From NCBI GenBank assembly GCA_029012445.1, contig JAQXMC010000032.1:1-64000 (forward strand): a stretch of DNA of 64,000 nucleotides, given 5' to 3'. Shown one piece after another: positions 7,383 to 16,946 of the stretch; position 1 is the first letter of the stretch; each line of letters opens with the position of its first letter. Source of the DNA: Oscillospiraceae bacterium (GTDB lineage Bacteria; Bacillota; Clostridia; Oscillospirales; Acutalibacteraceae). Made by a program: the position numbers and the translations under genes. The notes under the pieces are model-generated. The model searched no databases. It was not told the origin of the DNA and saw nothing but the letters and a program-made list of their open reading frames with translations.

Positions 7383-9155
7383 TTACCCTAATAGTTTCAG
7401 TTTTTCAAGTACTTTTGCAATTTTTTCCCCTTTAGGCAACATTTCTATATCGGTTTTCGCAAATCCCTTTATCAAAAGCAGAACAGCAAAATATATAATG
7501 CCTCCGACCGCTATTGAAACAAAGGTTGAAAGAGTGTTGCCTCTGCCAAGCGTATTAGTCATCAGACTGTATGTCAGATAGGCCGCACCGCCGCATATTG
7601 CGCCGGATATCAGCGGCTTCAGGAAGGTCGAAACGAAGTCCGGCTTGACCTTTGTCTCCCTGATCAGAGCAACAAGGTTATATATAACGATTATAGCGTA
7701 GCAGGCAAGAGAGCTGTAGGGCGCGCCTTTGATATTTATATTCGGATTGCCGACAAGAACAAAGTTGAGAACGATCTTGGCAACAGAGCCCAATATCATC
7801 GACTTTATGGGAACATCCATCCTGTTGACCGCATGGAGCATATTTGTCAGCGGAGTCGAAACGGCATAGAACGCCATCGGCAGGGCATAGGCAAAGAGTA
7901 TCGGGCCCGCTATCGGAACGATGGACGGCTTTTTGATTCCGTAAAGAAGCTGCATGACGGGAGTCGAAAGAGCGGCAAGTCCGAAGCCCGCCGGCATTCC
8001 GATCAGCATTGTTATTCTGAAAACCGAGTCTATGTTTTGCTTGACTGCTTTTTTATCCCTGCTGAACCAGGCCGCCGAAAGCATAGGAATAACGCTGACG
8101 CCGAGAGTCATGGTGATCGTCGGGATAAGATTCTTGACATCTATCGCAAGGCCGTAAACGCCGTAAAGATATGTAGGAATATCTTTATCGAGCACCTGAG
8201 CGGTGTCGAGCGACCAGGCGTACATCTGCTTTATCGTTGAGGCTCCGATCTCCATTGCGTGGGCAAGTCTGTTCTTGACAGTGACGGAATCTATGAAGTT
8301 GCTCACGCTCAGAACGACCGAGCTTATTGCAACGGGAATAGCTATGCTGATGATTTTTTTTGCCGTCTCTCTGCCGTTCATCGGAGCGGGAGAATTGATG
8401 AGCTCTTCCCTTGTGAAAGCGCCGCCCGTGACCTTGTTTCTTATCATCAGATAGAGCATTCCGCAAAGAGAACCGACAGTGACGCCGAACACCGCCGCAG
8501 CGGCAGCATAAGGATATATGGCTGAAAGCGCCTCCTGCTCTGTTGAAACAAGAGTTCCGAAGACCTCGACCGACTGTCCGTTCGCGTTCGCAAATGTTTT
8601 GAGGCCGTACTGCATTACCCCGTACGCCATGGCAAGGCCCAGAATTAGCTTTCCGGAGGCTTCTATTACCTGTGAAATGCCCGTCGGATACATATTTCTC
8701 GTGCCCTCGTAGTAGCCTCTGTATGACGACATCATGCAGCAGAAAAAGATGCAGGGCGCTATTGCGAGAATGCTGACGAAGTTTTCGGGCGTTTTGATCA
8801 AGAACTTCGAATATGGGTACGCTATGGCTATAAGCAGAAGGGTACCGAAGGCGCCGACGGCAAGAAACAGCTTCTGAGCGACCTTGAAGATCTGCTGAGC
8901 CTGTCTGAACTTGTTTTCAGATATACTCTCTGAAACAAGCCTTGAAATAGCAACAGGCAAACCCGCCATTGAAATAGTGTAAAACGGCATATAGATATCA
9001 TATGCCTGCTGGAAATAGCCCTTGCCAGTTTCGCCGATTATCCAGACAAGCGGAATCTTGTATATCATTCCGATGACCTTGACAATAACGGTCGAAACGA
9101 CAAGAACGCTGGCGGCGTTAATCAGGTTTTGTTTTTTTCTTGTTGACATATTCAC
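7383..9155 (-). CDS. SpoVB/YabM-type polysaccharide flippase (MOP superfamily)
   Basis: 590-aa multi-span membrane protein of the MVF/PST branch of the MOP exporters, with about 14 predicted hydrophobic segments. The N-terminus (ASVLVVSTVIVKVIGMIYKI) and FQQAYDIYMPFYTISMAGLP are typical of SpoVB/YabM/YtgP proteins. These flip lipid-linked cell-wall intermediates, and SpoVB itself acts in spore cortex formation. The position next to spoVT and mazG matches yabM of Bacillus. I cannot say from sequence alone whether it serves cortex, peptidoglycan or another polymer. Confidence 0.9.
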   Translation of the reverse strand: MNMSTRKKQNLINAASVLVVSTVIVKVIGMIYKIPLVWIIGETGKGYFQQAYDIYMPFYTISMAGLPVAISRLVSESISENKFRQAQQIFKVAQKLFLAVGAFGTLLLIAIAYPYSKFLIKTPENFVSILAIAPCIFFCCMMSSYRGYYEGTRNMYPTGISQVIEASGKLILGLAMAYGVMQYGLKTFANANGQSVEVFGTLVSTEQEALSAIYPYAAAAAVFGVTVGSLCGMLYLMIRNKVTGGAFTREELINSPAPMNGRETAKKIISIAIPVAISSVVLSVSNFIDSVTVKNRLAHAMEIGASTIKQMYAWSLDTAQVLDKDIPTYLYGVYGLAIDVKNLIPTITMTLGVSVIPMLSAAWFSRDKKAVKQNIDSVFRITMLIGMPAGFGLAALSTPVMQLLYGIKKPSIVPIAGPILFAYALPMAFYAVSTPLTNMLHAVNRMDVPIKSMILGSVAKIVLNFVLVGNPNINIKGAPYSSLACYAIIVIYNLVALIRETKVKPDFVSTFLKPLISGAICGGAAYLTYSLMTNTLGRGNTLSTFVSIAVGGIIYFAVLLLIKGFAKTDIEMLPKGEKIAKVLEKLKLLG

Positions 9156-9169
9156 TTTCCTTTCTTCGG

Positions 9170-10093
9170 TCAGCCCAAAAACTCATGCAGAAGCGAGTTG
9201 TCGGGAACGCGGCTCTTCTCAAGAGACTGAAGCTTATTGAGCTTTTCGATATAGGTCTGAGCTTCGTTATAATAAACGCTGTCGCTCTTTATGTGACCGA
9301 GTAAGTCGGTCGCAAGCTCCTTATAAACGCAAAGCTCATACGGATGAATGGAATCTATCTTTATATCGGCTCTGTCTCTGAACGGGAAAAGATATCTGTC
9401 CTCTCCGGTTCTGACGCCTTTCCACAGATAGAAGGTGAAATCGACCGGACTGCTTCTGAACTGATAATCTCTTATCATTCTTCTGATAAATCTTATGTCC
9501 CTTTTTGTGAAATAAGCCTTTCCGTCCTTATAAACTCTTGAAGAAACGCTGACATAAAGCTTTATCATATCCTCGTTTTCGAGCCCGTCGGTTATAAGAG
9601 GATTAAGAGCGTGAAGTCCCTCGACAATAACAATGTCGTTATCCCCTATCTCGACCTTTTTGGCGTTGTCTCTCGGCGTTCTCGTCTTGAAATCGAATTC
9701 CGGCAGACTTGCGCTTCCGGTTCTGATAAGAGTTTCGAGGCTCTCGTCAATCTTTTCAATATCAAGGGCGTGAACGGTTTCAAAGTCGGGCGAGCCGTCG
9801 TCAAATTTCGGAGCGTATCTCTGATCCTTATAGAAATCGTCAAGCGATATCGTTATCGCGTTTCGCCCGCTCTGAGCGACAAGCGAGCGGATAAGTCCGG
9901 CGGTGGTCGTTTTCCCCGAGGAGCTCGGGCCCGCAAGCATGACGAGTTTCCGGCCCGAAGACGAAATTATTTTATCTCTGACTTTTTCGAGACTTTTTCT
10001 GTATGCGTTCTCGCAATCATCTATAAAAGCGTCGGCGTTTTCATTGATCCTGTCGTTGATACCGTCAACAGTGAATTTAGGCACAAAAGTCAC
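9170..10093 (-). CDS. Uridine kinase-like nucleoside kinase (PRK family)
   Basis: 307 aa. Walker A GPSSSGKTT lies at about 55-63, then the phosphoribulokinase/uridine kinase core SLDDFYKD and IVIVEGLHALNP. This is the long variant with a ~45-residue N-terminal extension, common in clostridia, where it is annotated as a nucleoside kinase. The true substrate is unknown; canonical Udk is ~210 aa. Its stop overlaps the hemZ frame by 4 nt (10090-10093), so translation is probably coupled. Confidence 0.85.
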   Translation of the reverse strand: MTFVPKFTVDGINDRINENADAFIDDCENAYRKSLEKVRDKIISSSGRKLVMLAGPSSSGKTTTAGLIRSLVAQSGRNAITISLDDFYKDQRYAPKFDDGSPDFETVHALDIEKIDESLETLIRTGSASLPEFDFKTRTPRDNAKKVEIGDNDIVIVEGLHALNPLITDGLENEDMIKLYVSVSSRVYKDGKAYFTKRDIRFIRRMIRDYQFRSSPVDFTFYLWKGVRTGEDRYLFPFRDRADIKIDSIHPYELCVYKELATDLLGHIKSDSVYYNEAQTYIEKLNKLQSLEKSRVPDNSLLHEFLG

Positions 10094-11553
10094 CCCTTGC
10101 GTATTTTTGAGTAAAACTCTGTTATCTGTTCTTTTCGTTTTATTATCTCTTGAAATTTATTTATATATTCATAAGGATATTTGAAGTTGAACACCCTTTC
10201 GATCTCGTTTCCGCGAGGAGATTTCAGCTTGCTGACGCCGCCCGCGCCCAAAGCTATAACGGTGTGGCACTCCTCCATCATATAGACATTATAGAGGCAC
10301 TCGAAGCCCTTTTTCGCCCAGCCGACATTTTCAAAATTGCCGAGGCATTTCGACTGGCGATACATATAATAAGGCGCATAATCGCCGGCGGTGAGCTTTT
10401 CGCCCGCCGAAGAAAGCATTTTTCCGACAAGTTCAGCGTCGTTTGTCTCAAGATGCTCGGTCGATATTGACGAAGCTCTCTTTTTCGACAGCGTATGCAC
10501 GGTTATGCTTTCGGGAGAAAGTGACAGCGCAGTGTCAAGGGTGTTATTGAAGCTTTCGAGCGTGTCTGTCGGGAGCCCCGCTATCAGATCCATATTTATA
10601 TTGTCAAAGCCGTTTTCTCTCGCAAGCTCCATAGCTTTCAGCGTTTGGGCGCTCGTGTGCTTTCTTCCTATCTGCTCGAGGACGGAGTCGTTGAAGGTCT
10701 GCGGATTAACGCTTATCCTTGTGCAGCCGCTTTTCTTCAGCGCTTTCAGTTTTTCATCCGTCACCGTGTCCGGTCGGCCGGCTTCGACAGTGTATTCGCT
10801 GACAGTTGACAAATCAAAGCTTTCGGCGAGAGCTGAGCTTATTCTTTCATATTGCCCGGCCGAAAGCGTGGTCGGGGTACCTCCGCCGTAATAGACCGTT
10901 TCAAGCTTCAGCCCGAGTCCGCCGATTATTTCACCCGTGAGGCTTATCTCCTCGCAAAGCTTATCGACATATTGCGGAATAAGCTTTTTCGCCTGTTCGT
11001 TTGAGTGAGAAACAAACGAGCAATAGCTGCATCTCGTCGGGCAGAACGGAATTGATATATAAAGGGAAAAGGAATTTTCACCGCTTCTTTTTATAATCGG
11101 AGCTTCGTTTTCAGCCACGGTCAGCGCAAGCCTCGCTTTTTCTTCACTGACCGAAAGCTCGTTTTCAAAATACTCAAGGGCGCCTTTTTCGCCAAGCTGC
11201 GAAACACGCCCGGTCATAAGCTTCGCCGGACGGACTCCCGTGAGTATTCCCCACGGAGGAACATATCCCGTCAGCTCCGACAGAGCGCTGAAAAGAAGCT
11301 GCGCCATTTTTCTTTCGCAGGCGGCGTCAAACCCGTCGCAAAGAGCGACAAAGCACTCTCTTTCCGATACCTTCGAAAAATAAACGGCTCTCACATAAAT
11401 TATATCGCCGTTTTCCCGCTTTATTCTTTTAGTCGTGATGTAATTTCCGCTTTCGTTTGCTTCGTGGAAAACCGTCACATCGTCGGGGAAAAAGATCCTC
11501 GACAGTTTTTCCATTTCGTAATGAAACGGGTGATCTATAATATTCAGTTTCAT
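10090..11553 (-). CDS. hemZ: HemZ-type radical SAM coproporphyrinogen dehydrogenase
   Basis: 487 aa. The radical SAM cluster is CPTRCSYCSF with Cys171, Cys175 and Cys178, followed by VYYGGGTPTTLSAGQ and VEAGRPDTV. The first ~160 residues are the HemZ-specific N-terminal domain. HemZ is annotated as an oxygen-independent coproporphyrinogen III dehydrogenase, but several HemN-like proteins are haem chaperones and no other haem genes are visible here, so the exact reaction is open. It overlaps its downstream and upstream partners by 4 nt each. Confidence 0.88.
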   Translation of the reverse strand: MKLNIIDHPFHYEMEKLSRIFFPDDVTVFHEANESGNYITTKRIKRENGDIIYVRAVYFSKVSERECFVALCDGFDAACERKMAQLLFSALSELTGYVPPWGILTGVRPAKLMTGRVSQLGEKGALEYFENELSVSEEKARLALTVAENEAPIIKRSGENSFSLYISIPFCPTRCSYCSFVSHSNEQAKKLIPQYVDKLCEEISLTGEIIGGLGLKLETVYYGGGTPTTLSAGQYERISSALAESFDLSTVSEYTVEAGRPDTVTDEKLKALKKSGCTRISVNPQTFNDSVLEQIGRKHTSAQTLKAMELARENGFDNINMDLIAGLPTDTLESFNNTLDTALSLSPESITVHTLSKKRASSISTEHLETNDAELVGKMLSSAGEKLTAGDYAPYYMYRQSKCLGNFENVGWAKKGFECLYNVYMMEECHTVIALGAGGVSKLKSPRGNEIERVFNFKYPYEYINKFQEIIKRKEQITEFYSKIRKG

Positions 11554-12182
11554 ATGATCTTCTCCAAAAAGCGGTTATGTTTAAGCTCCTGCGACAAGGT
11601 TGTCTCCTCGCCGTGACCGCAAAGCACACGGTAGTCGCCGCCGAGAGACGCAAGCTTTCTGAGAGACTGAACGAGCAGAAACACATTGCTGTTTTCAAAA
11701 TCCGACCGGCCGATAGCGCCTTTGAAAAGAACATCGCCCGTGAACAGCAGATCGTCGATTATGTAGCAGACCTCACCCATTGTGTGGCCCGGGGTGTGAA
11801 GCACCTTTATTTCATGAGAAGCGAAATCTATCACATCTCCGTCGCAGACGGTAATATCGGCCTTGGTTTTTCTGAAAGCCCTCTCATAATCCTCTGCACC
11901 GTCGAGAAAACGGTATTCCTCAAGAAAAGGAGCGTCCTTTTCGCCGATAACGATTTTTCCGCCGAAATTTTCTTTGACATAGGCGGCGCCGCAGATATGA
12001 TCCATATGACCGTGAGTCAGAAGTATATATTCAAGCTGCCCGACTTCGTTTTCTTTAAGGAAGCGTTCGAGCTTTCCGGAATAAAAGCCCGGATCAACAA
12101 TAAGGAACTTTCCGCTTTCATCGTCTTTCAGAAGATAGCAGTTCGCATTATAGGAGCCAAGCTCTGTCGTTTTAAGAGTCAT
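11550..12182 (-). CDS. MBL-fold hydrolase, glyoxalase II-like
   Basis: 210-aa metallo-beta-lactamase-fold protein. Metal ligands appear in THGHMDHICG, HTPGHTMGE and LFTGDVLF, and CGHGEETT near the end. It resembles the short YqgX/GloB-like hydrolases. I prefer the start at 12182 (MTLKTTEL) over an upstream in-frame ATG at 12212: it lies 4 nt after the dtd stop and has GAGG before it. A hydroxyacylglutathione hydrolase role is doubtful in a clostridium that may lack glutathione. Confidence 0.88.
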   Translation of the reverse strand: MTLKTTELGSYNANCYLLKDDESGKFLIVDPGFYSGKLERFLKENEVGQLEYILLTHGHMDHICGAAYVKENFGGKIVIGEKDAPFLEEYRFLDGAEDYERAFRKTKADITVCDGDVIDFASHEIKVLHTPGHTMGEVCYIIDDLLFTGDVLFKGAIGRSDFENSNVFLLVQSLRKLASLGGDYRVLCGHGEETTLSQELKHNRFLEKII

Positions 12183-12186
12183 TCTT

Positions 12187-12651
12187 TCAGCCTCTTTTCT
12201 TTTTCCATTCATCCGTGTTGAAAAGTATAGTGACGGGGCCGTCGTTCAGAAGCTCGACAGCCATATGAGCGCCGAATTCGCCCGTCTGAACATTTTTGAC
12301 GCCGAGCGCTTTCAGCTCTCTGCAAAATTTGATATAAAGGTCGTTTGCGGCCTCGGGCTTAGCCGAGCCGGTGAAAGAAGGCCTTCTTCCGTGAGAAACA
12401 TCGGCGCAAAGCGTGAACTGGGAAACGACCAGCGCCTCGCCGCCGACATCAAGCAGCGAAAGGTTCATTTTATCGTTTTCATCTCTGAAAATGCGAAGCT
12501 CCGCCGTCTTTTTCGCAAGCAGCCGCATTTCCTCCTCTGTGTCGCCCTCAACGACTCCGAGCAGAATAAGATAGCCGGACTTTATCTCGCCCGTCACTCT
12601 TCCGTCAACCGTCACTCTTGCGTGACTCACTCTCTGGATTACAGCTTTCAT
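12187..12651 (-). CDS. dtd: D-aminoacyl-tRNA deacylase
   Basis: 154 aa, normal length for DTD. It starts MKAVIQRVSHARVTVDG and has both signature motifs, SQFTL and NDGPVT, the latter carrying the Gly-cisPro element that gives chiral proofreading. It removes D-amino acids, and also glycine mischarged on tRNA-Ala. It lies directly after relA/spoT, as in B. subtilis. Confidence 0.97.
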   Translation of the reverse strand: MKAVIQRVSHARVTVDGRVTGEIKSGYLILLGVVEGDTEEEMRLLAKKTAELRIFRDENDKMNLSLLDVGGEALVVSQFTLCADVSHGRRPSFTGSAKPEAANDLYIKFCRELKALGVKNVQTGEFGAHMAVELLNDGPVTILFNTDEWKKKRG

Positions 12652-12665
12652 TTTATACTCCTCTC

Positions 12666-14858
12666 TTAAAGTCCCGATCTTTCGACATTCAGAACGCCGT
12701 CGATCTTTTTCAGCTTCGCCATAACATTGTTCAGATGTTCGGCGCCGTTGACCGTTATCGTCATAAACATTTCGCTTCTGCCGTCGTTTGTGTCCTTTGC
12801 GACCACATTGTGGATCATGACATGTATTCCGGCTAAGGCCACAGTCAGATCGGCCAGCATTCCCACCCGGGAAATGCAGGTTATCAGAAGCGTCGCCTTA
12901 TATTCGTTTTTGGTGTCCTTATCCCAATAAGCCTTAACCCAGCGCTCGGGCTCGCTGGCCGCCGAAATGTTCTTCGGAACATTAGGGCAGTCCCTTGTGT
13001 GTATGGACACGCCGTGTCCTCTTGTTATAAAGCCGATGATATTGTCGCCCGGGAGCGGATTGCAGCATTTTGAGAACTTGACAAGGCAGTTGTCTATGCC
13101 CTCGACGATTATTCCGTCGGTGCTTTTTGTCCGGTGGCTCGGCTTGATAACAAGCTCATCGGCGGGCTGTTTGGCTTCAAGCTCCTTCATCAGCTTGTTA
13201 TATTCGTCTCTGATCTTAGGCATCAGCTTGACAACCGATATTCCGCCGTAGCCTATCGCGGCGTAGAAATCATCAATGCTCTTGCAGTGCTGCCTTTCGG
13301 CAATCTTCGCCAGAAAGTCCTGCATCTGAGCGTCGGTGAGATTTATCCTGTTATGCTTGAATTCTCTTTCGACTTCATCCTTGCCCTGAGCTATATTTTC
13401 GTCGCGCCTCTCCTTTTTGAACCAGTTTTTGATTTTTGTTCTCGCGGCGCTTGTGTGGGCAAATTTCAGCCAGTCGCGGCTCGGTCCCTTGTTCTGAGCC
13501 GATGTTGTGAGAATTTCGATTATTTCGCCCGTGTTAACAACATAGTCGAGAGTTTTGATTTTTCCGTCAACCTTGGCGCCGACCATTTTGTTGCCGACGG
13601 CAGAATGTATGGCGTAAGCAAAATCAACGATAGTCGCCCCCATCGGCAGATTGATGACATCGCCCTTAGGCGTAAAAACAAAGACCTCTTCGGGCACAAG
13701 GTCGCTCTTTATCGTCCGCACGATGTCTTCAACATCTTCGGCGTCCTTCTGCTCTTCAAGAAGCTGTCTTATCCACGCCAGGCGCTCTTCAAATTTCGCC
13801 TTGCCGTTAATGCCGAGCTTATATTTCCAGTGAGCCGCGATACCGTATTCGGCTGTCTGGTGCATTTCCCATGTTCTTATCTGCACCTCGAACGGTATTC
13901 CCTCCTTGCCGATGACCGTCGTGTGAAGCGACTGATACATATTTGGTTTCGGCGTGGAGATATAATCCTTGAATCTTCCGGGTATCGGGGTGTACATATC
14001 ATGGATTATTCCAAGGCAGTTATAGCAGTCATAGACAGTGTCGACTATCAGTCTGACGGCGTAGATATCATATATCTCGTCGAGACTTTTGTTCTGCATA
14101 TACATTTTTCTGTAAATGCCGTGGACGCTCTTGATGCGCCCCTCAATATGAGCGTTGGGAACGGTCTTGATGACGCGCTGATATATTTTATCCTGAATTT
14201 CCTGAAGATATTTGTTTCTTGATTTTCCGGCAAGCTCCAGCGACTTCTTGATATCGCTGTAAGCCACGGGATCGAGATATCTGATTGCCAGATCCTCAAG
14301 CTCCTCCTTGAAGCCTCTGATACCGAGGCGGTGAGCTATCGGAGCGTAGATCTCAAGCGTTTCAAGCGACTTGTCGCGCCGCTTCTGGTCGCTCATATAT
14401 TCGAGAGTCCTCATGTTGTGGACTCTGTCCGCAAGCTTTATTATTATAACACGGATATCCTGATTCATTGCTATGAGCATTTTTCTCAGGTTTTCCGCCT
14501 GTCTTTCCTCTTTGGTCTTGAGTGAAACAAGCCCCAATTTCGTTACGCCGTCAACTAAGTTCGCAACACTGAGTCCGAATTTTTCCTTGACCTCTTCATA
14601 TGTGACCTTAGTGTCCTCGACAACATCGTGCAGCAGTGCGGCGCATATGCTGTCGCAGTCCATTCCCATATCAATCAGTATCTGAGCGACCGATATCGGA
14701 TGGATAATATAAGGCTCGCCCGAAAGACGCAGCTGGCCCGCATGAGATGAGGAAGCGAGCTCATAGGCTCTTTCGACCTTTTCGACTTCCTCCGGACTGT
14801 AAGCCTCAACGACCGATTTATGCAATTTTTCATATAAGGTTTTTACTTCGTCCGTCAT
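12666..14858 (-). CDS. relA: Bifunctional (p)ppGpp synthetase/hydrolase
   Basis: About 730 aa with full long-RSH architecture: HD hydrolase domain (HPISVAQIL, LLHDVVEDT within the first ~190 residues), synthetase domain (YDIYAVRLIVD, YQSLHTTVIG), TGS (VFVFTPKGDVINLP), the conserved Zn-finger-like helical region (CLVKFSKCCNPLPGD) and a C-terminal ACT domain. Both catalytic halves look intact. I prefer the start MTDEVKTLYEKL at 14858, preceded by AGGTGA and lying just after the recJ stop; an in-frame ATG at 14879 overlaps recJ. It sets the stringent response level. Confidence 0.96.
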   Translation of the reverse strand: MTDEVKTLYEKLHKSVVEAYSPEEVEKVERAYELASSSHAGQLRLSGEPYIIHPISVAQILIDMGMDCDSICAALLHDVVEDTKVTYEEVKEKFGLSVANLVDGVTKLGLVSLKTKEERQAENLRKMLIAMNQDIRVIIIKLADRVHNMRTLEYMSDQKRRDKSLETLEIYAPIAHRLGIRGFKEELEDLAIRYLDPVAYSDIKKSLELAGKSRNKYLQEIQDKIYQRVIKTVPNAHIEGRIKSVHGIYRKMYMQNKSLDEIYDIYAVRLIVDTVYDCYNCLGIIHDMYTPIPGRFKDYISTPKPNMYQSLHTTVIGKEGIPFEVQIRTWEMHQTAEYGIAAHWKYKLGINGKAKFEERLAWIRQLLEEQKDAEDVEDIVRTIKSDLVPEEVFVFTPKGDVINLPMGATIVDFAYAIHSAVGNKMVGAKVDGKIKTLDYVVNTGEIIEILTTSAQNKGPSRDWLKFAHTSAARTKIKNWFKKERRDENIAQGKDEVEREFKHNRINLTDAQMQDFLAKIAERQHCKSIDDFYAAIGYGGISVVKLMPKIRDEYNKLMKELEAKQPADELVIKPSHRTKSTDGIIVEGIDNCLVKFSKCCNPLPGDNIIGFITRGHGVSIHTRDCPNVPKNISAASEPERWVKAYWDKDTKNEYKATLLITCISRVGMLADLTVALAGIHVMIHNVVAKDTNDGRSEMFMTITVNGAEHLNNVMAKLKKIDGVLNVERSGL

Positions 14859-14862
14859 GTCA

Positions 14863-16908
14863 TCACCTGTCCGCATCAAATGTTCCGAGCTTTTTTAATA
14901 TCGGCGCGCAGCTCAGATCAACCTTTTTCTGCTCGGGCGTCAGTCTCAAAAGGCCTCCGCCCGTTTTTTCGACCAGCCCGAGCTCACACAAAGCCTCGGC
15001 CGAAACGAGAAATTTGCAGTAATTTTCTCCGTCGTCGCCGAGCCTGTAACAAAGAAGCTCCATATCATCGGGTATTGCCGAATTCTGTTTTATATATTTA
15101 TATACCCTGACAACATCGCTTCTTTCCGCCGCAGCGGCAAGGAGCTCTTCGTTCTTCAGCACTTCGCCGCGCATCAGCTTTTCAAATATCCGTCTGCCGC
15201 CGAGGCATTTGTCGTCGTCGGTCCTTGAATCCTTGATATCTCTGATATGTACGCTGACTCTTGTCTCGCCGAGATATTCGTTCTTCTCAAGTCTGACCGC
15301 CGCGTCTATCTCGTCGCCCTTTTTATATGGAAATTCGTTCGGCGAAGTTGAGAACTTCATAGCTGTCAGAGTCGATCTGCCGTTTGACAGCGTCAGTCTA
15401 AGGTGTTTTCCTCCGCCGACCGCCGTTATGTTTTCTATGCGCATATTGCAAAGCGCGAAAAGAGGCTGAGGATTGCCCGCTCCGAACGGCTCAAGCAGAT
15501 CGAACATATCGAGAATATCGACCGATATGCAGTCGGGATTGAGCCGGAAATCCGTTCTGACCGCCGGAAAAGGCATATCGACCGTCTTAGCGTAATCATT
15601 GACTGTCCTTCTGAATTTTTCAATGTCCTTATGCTTCAGGCCGAAGCCGGCCGCAAGAACATGACCGCCGAAATGAGTGAGCATATGGCTCGCCGAATTT
15701 ATTGCGTCATAAAGAGAAAAGCCCTCAATGCTTCTGCCTGAGCCTTTGGCGTCTTCTCCGTCGCTTGTTATGACAATGCACGGCTTGCCGAATTTGTCGA
15801 CAAACCTTGACGCTACTATGCCGATAACGCCTCCGTGCCAGTTCATTCCGTCGAACACAAGCACTCTGTCATAAAGCATTTTCGGATTTTCTTCAAGCTG
15901 CTTCAAAGCCTCAAGCGTTATCTCGTTTTCCGCTTTTTGCCTTGCCATGTTGCACTCCTGAAGCCTTGAAGCTATCCGGAGCGCCTGATCATAATCGTCG
16001 CAGGTCAGAAGCTCGACCGCGAGAGAGGAGTGTTCCATTCTTCCGACAGCGTTGATGCGCGGAACAACGGAAAAAGCTATATTAGATGAATTTAATGTTT
16101 TTTCGCCTATACCGGCCGTATTCTTGAGAGCCGCAAGTCCGGCTCTTTGCGTTTCGTTTATCTTCTCAACGCCGCATCTGACGATAGCCCGGTTTTCGCC
16201 TGTCAGAGTGACGACATCGGCGACAGTACCGATAGTCACAAGATCCGCAAACTCATCAAGAAGCATTTCGGTGTCCTGCGGATCAGAAAGCGCGCAGACA
16301 AGCTTGAACGCAACGCCGGCTCCCGACCACTCGTCAAACAGCAGATGCTCGTCCGGCCGATGGGGATCGACTATTGCCTCGGCTCTCGGCAGCTTTTCGG
16401 GGACCTTATGGTGGTCGGTAACAACAAGCTTCATTCCGAGAGAATATATTTTCTCGCTTTCCCTCAAAGCCGAAATTCCGTTATCAACGGTGACTATCAG
16501 CTTTGTTCCTCTTTCGGCTATCTCGCCGACTGCGTTCATATTTATGCCGTAGCCCTCTGTGTTTCTGTCGGGGATATAATAATCGACCTGAGCTCCCTGA
16601 GCCTCAAGGAATAAATAAAGTATTGCGGTCGAGGTGACGCCGTCGGCGTCATAGTCGCCGTATATGGTTATCTTTTCGCCGTTTTGGATGGCGGAGCCGA
16701 TCGCTTCGACGGCTTTATCCATATCTTTTATTTCAAAGGGATCGGAGAGAACGGTTTCACGCGAGCAGAAATCCTTTATCATTTCGTCGGTAGCCATTCC
16801 TCTCGAAATAAGAAGCGACGCCGCAATCGGATCTATATCGTATTTTTCAGCTATTTCCATAGCTCTTTTTTTGTCAATTTTCGGTATTATCCACTTTTTT
16901 CTGCTCAT
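14863..16908 (-). CDS. recJ: Single-stranded-DNA exonuclease RecJ
   Basis: 681 aa. DHH domain with YGDYDADGVTSTAIL, VTVDNGIS and VTDHHKVPEKLP; DHHA1 domain with GGHVLAAGFGL; then an OB-like region. The last ~120 residues extend beyond the E. coli core, as in other Firmicutes. It acts 5'-3' in recombination and repair. The order recJ then relA then dtd resembles Bacillus (without apt). Confidence 0.95.
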   Translation of the reverse strand: MSRKKWIIPKIDKKRAMEIAEKYDIDPIAASLLISRGMATDEMIKDFCSRETVLSDPFEIKDMDKAVEAIGSAIQNGEKITIYGDYDADGVTSTAILYLFLEAQGAQVDYYIPDRNTEGYGINMNAVGEIAERGTKLIVTVDNGISALRESEKIYSLGMKLVVTDHHKVPEKLPRAEAIVDPHRPDEHLLFDEWSGAGVAFKLVCALSDPQDTEMLLDEFADLVTIGTVADVVTLTGENRAIVRCGVEKINETQRAGLAALKNTAGIGEKTLNSSNIAFSVVPRINAVGRMEHSSLAVELLTCDDYDQALRIASRLQECNMARQKAENEITLEALKQLEENPKMLYDRVLVFDGMNWHGGVIGIVASRFVDKFGKPCIVITSDGEDAKGSGRSIEGFSLYDAINSASHMLTHFGGHVLAAGFGLKHKDIEKFRRTVNDYAKTVDMPFPAVRTDFRLNPDCISVDILDMFDLLEPFGAGNPQPLFALCNMRIENITAVGGGKHLRLTLSNGRSTLTAMKFSTSPNEFPYKKGDEIDAAVRLEKNEYLGETRVSVHIRDIKDSRTDDDKCLGGRRIFEKLMRGEVLKNEELLAAAAERSDVVRVYKYIKQNSAIPDDMELLCYRLGDDGENYCKFLVSAEALCELGLVEKTGGGLLRLTPEQKKVDLSCAPILKKLGTFDADR

Positions 16909-16946
16909 TCTCTCTCACCCCTTTCTTTCGTTTTTCTATACCGGCT

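Noticed and set aside
13134..14222. 362-codon open frame on the plus strand
   Set aside because: It lies fully antisense to relA/spoT, has no ribosome-binding site and no recognisable motif; the relA frame is clearly real.
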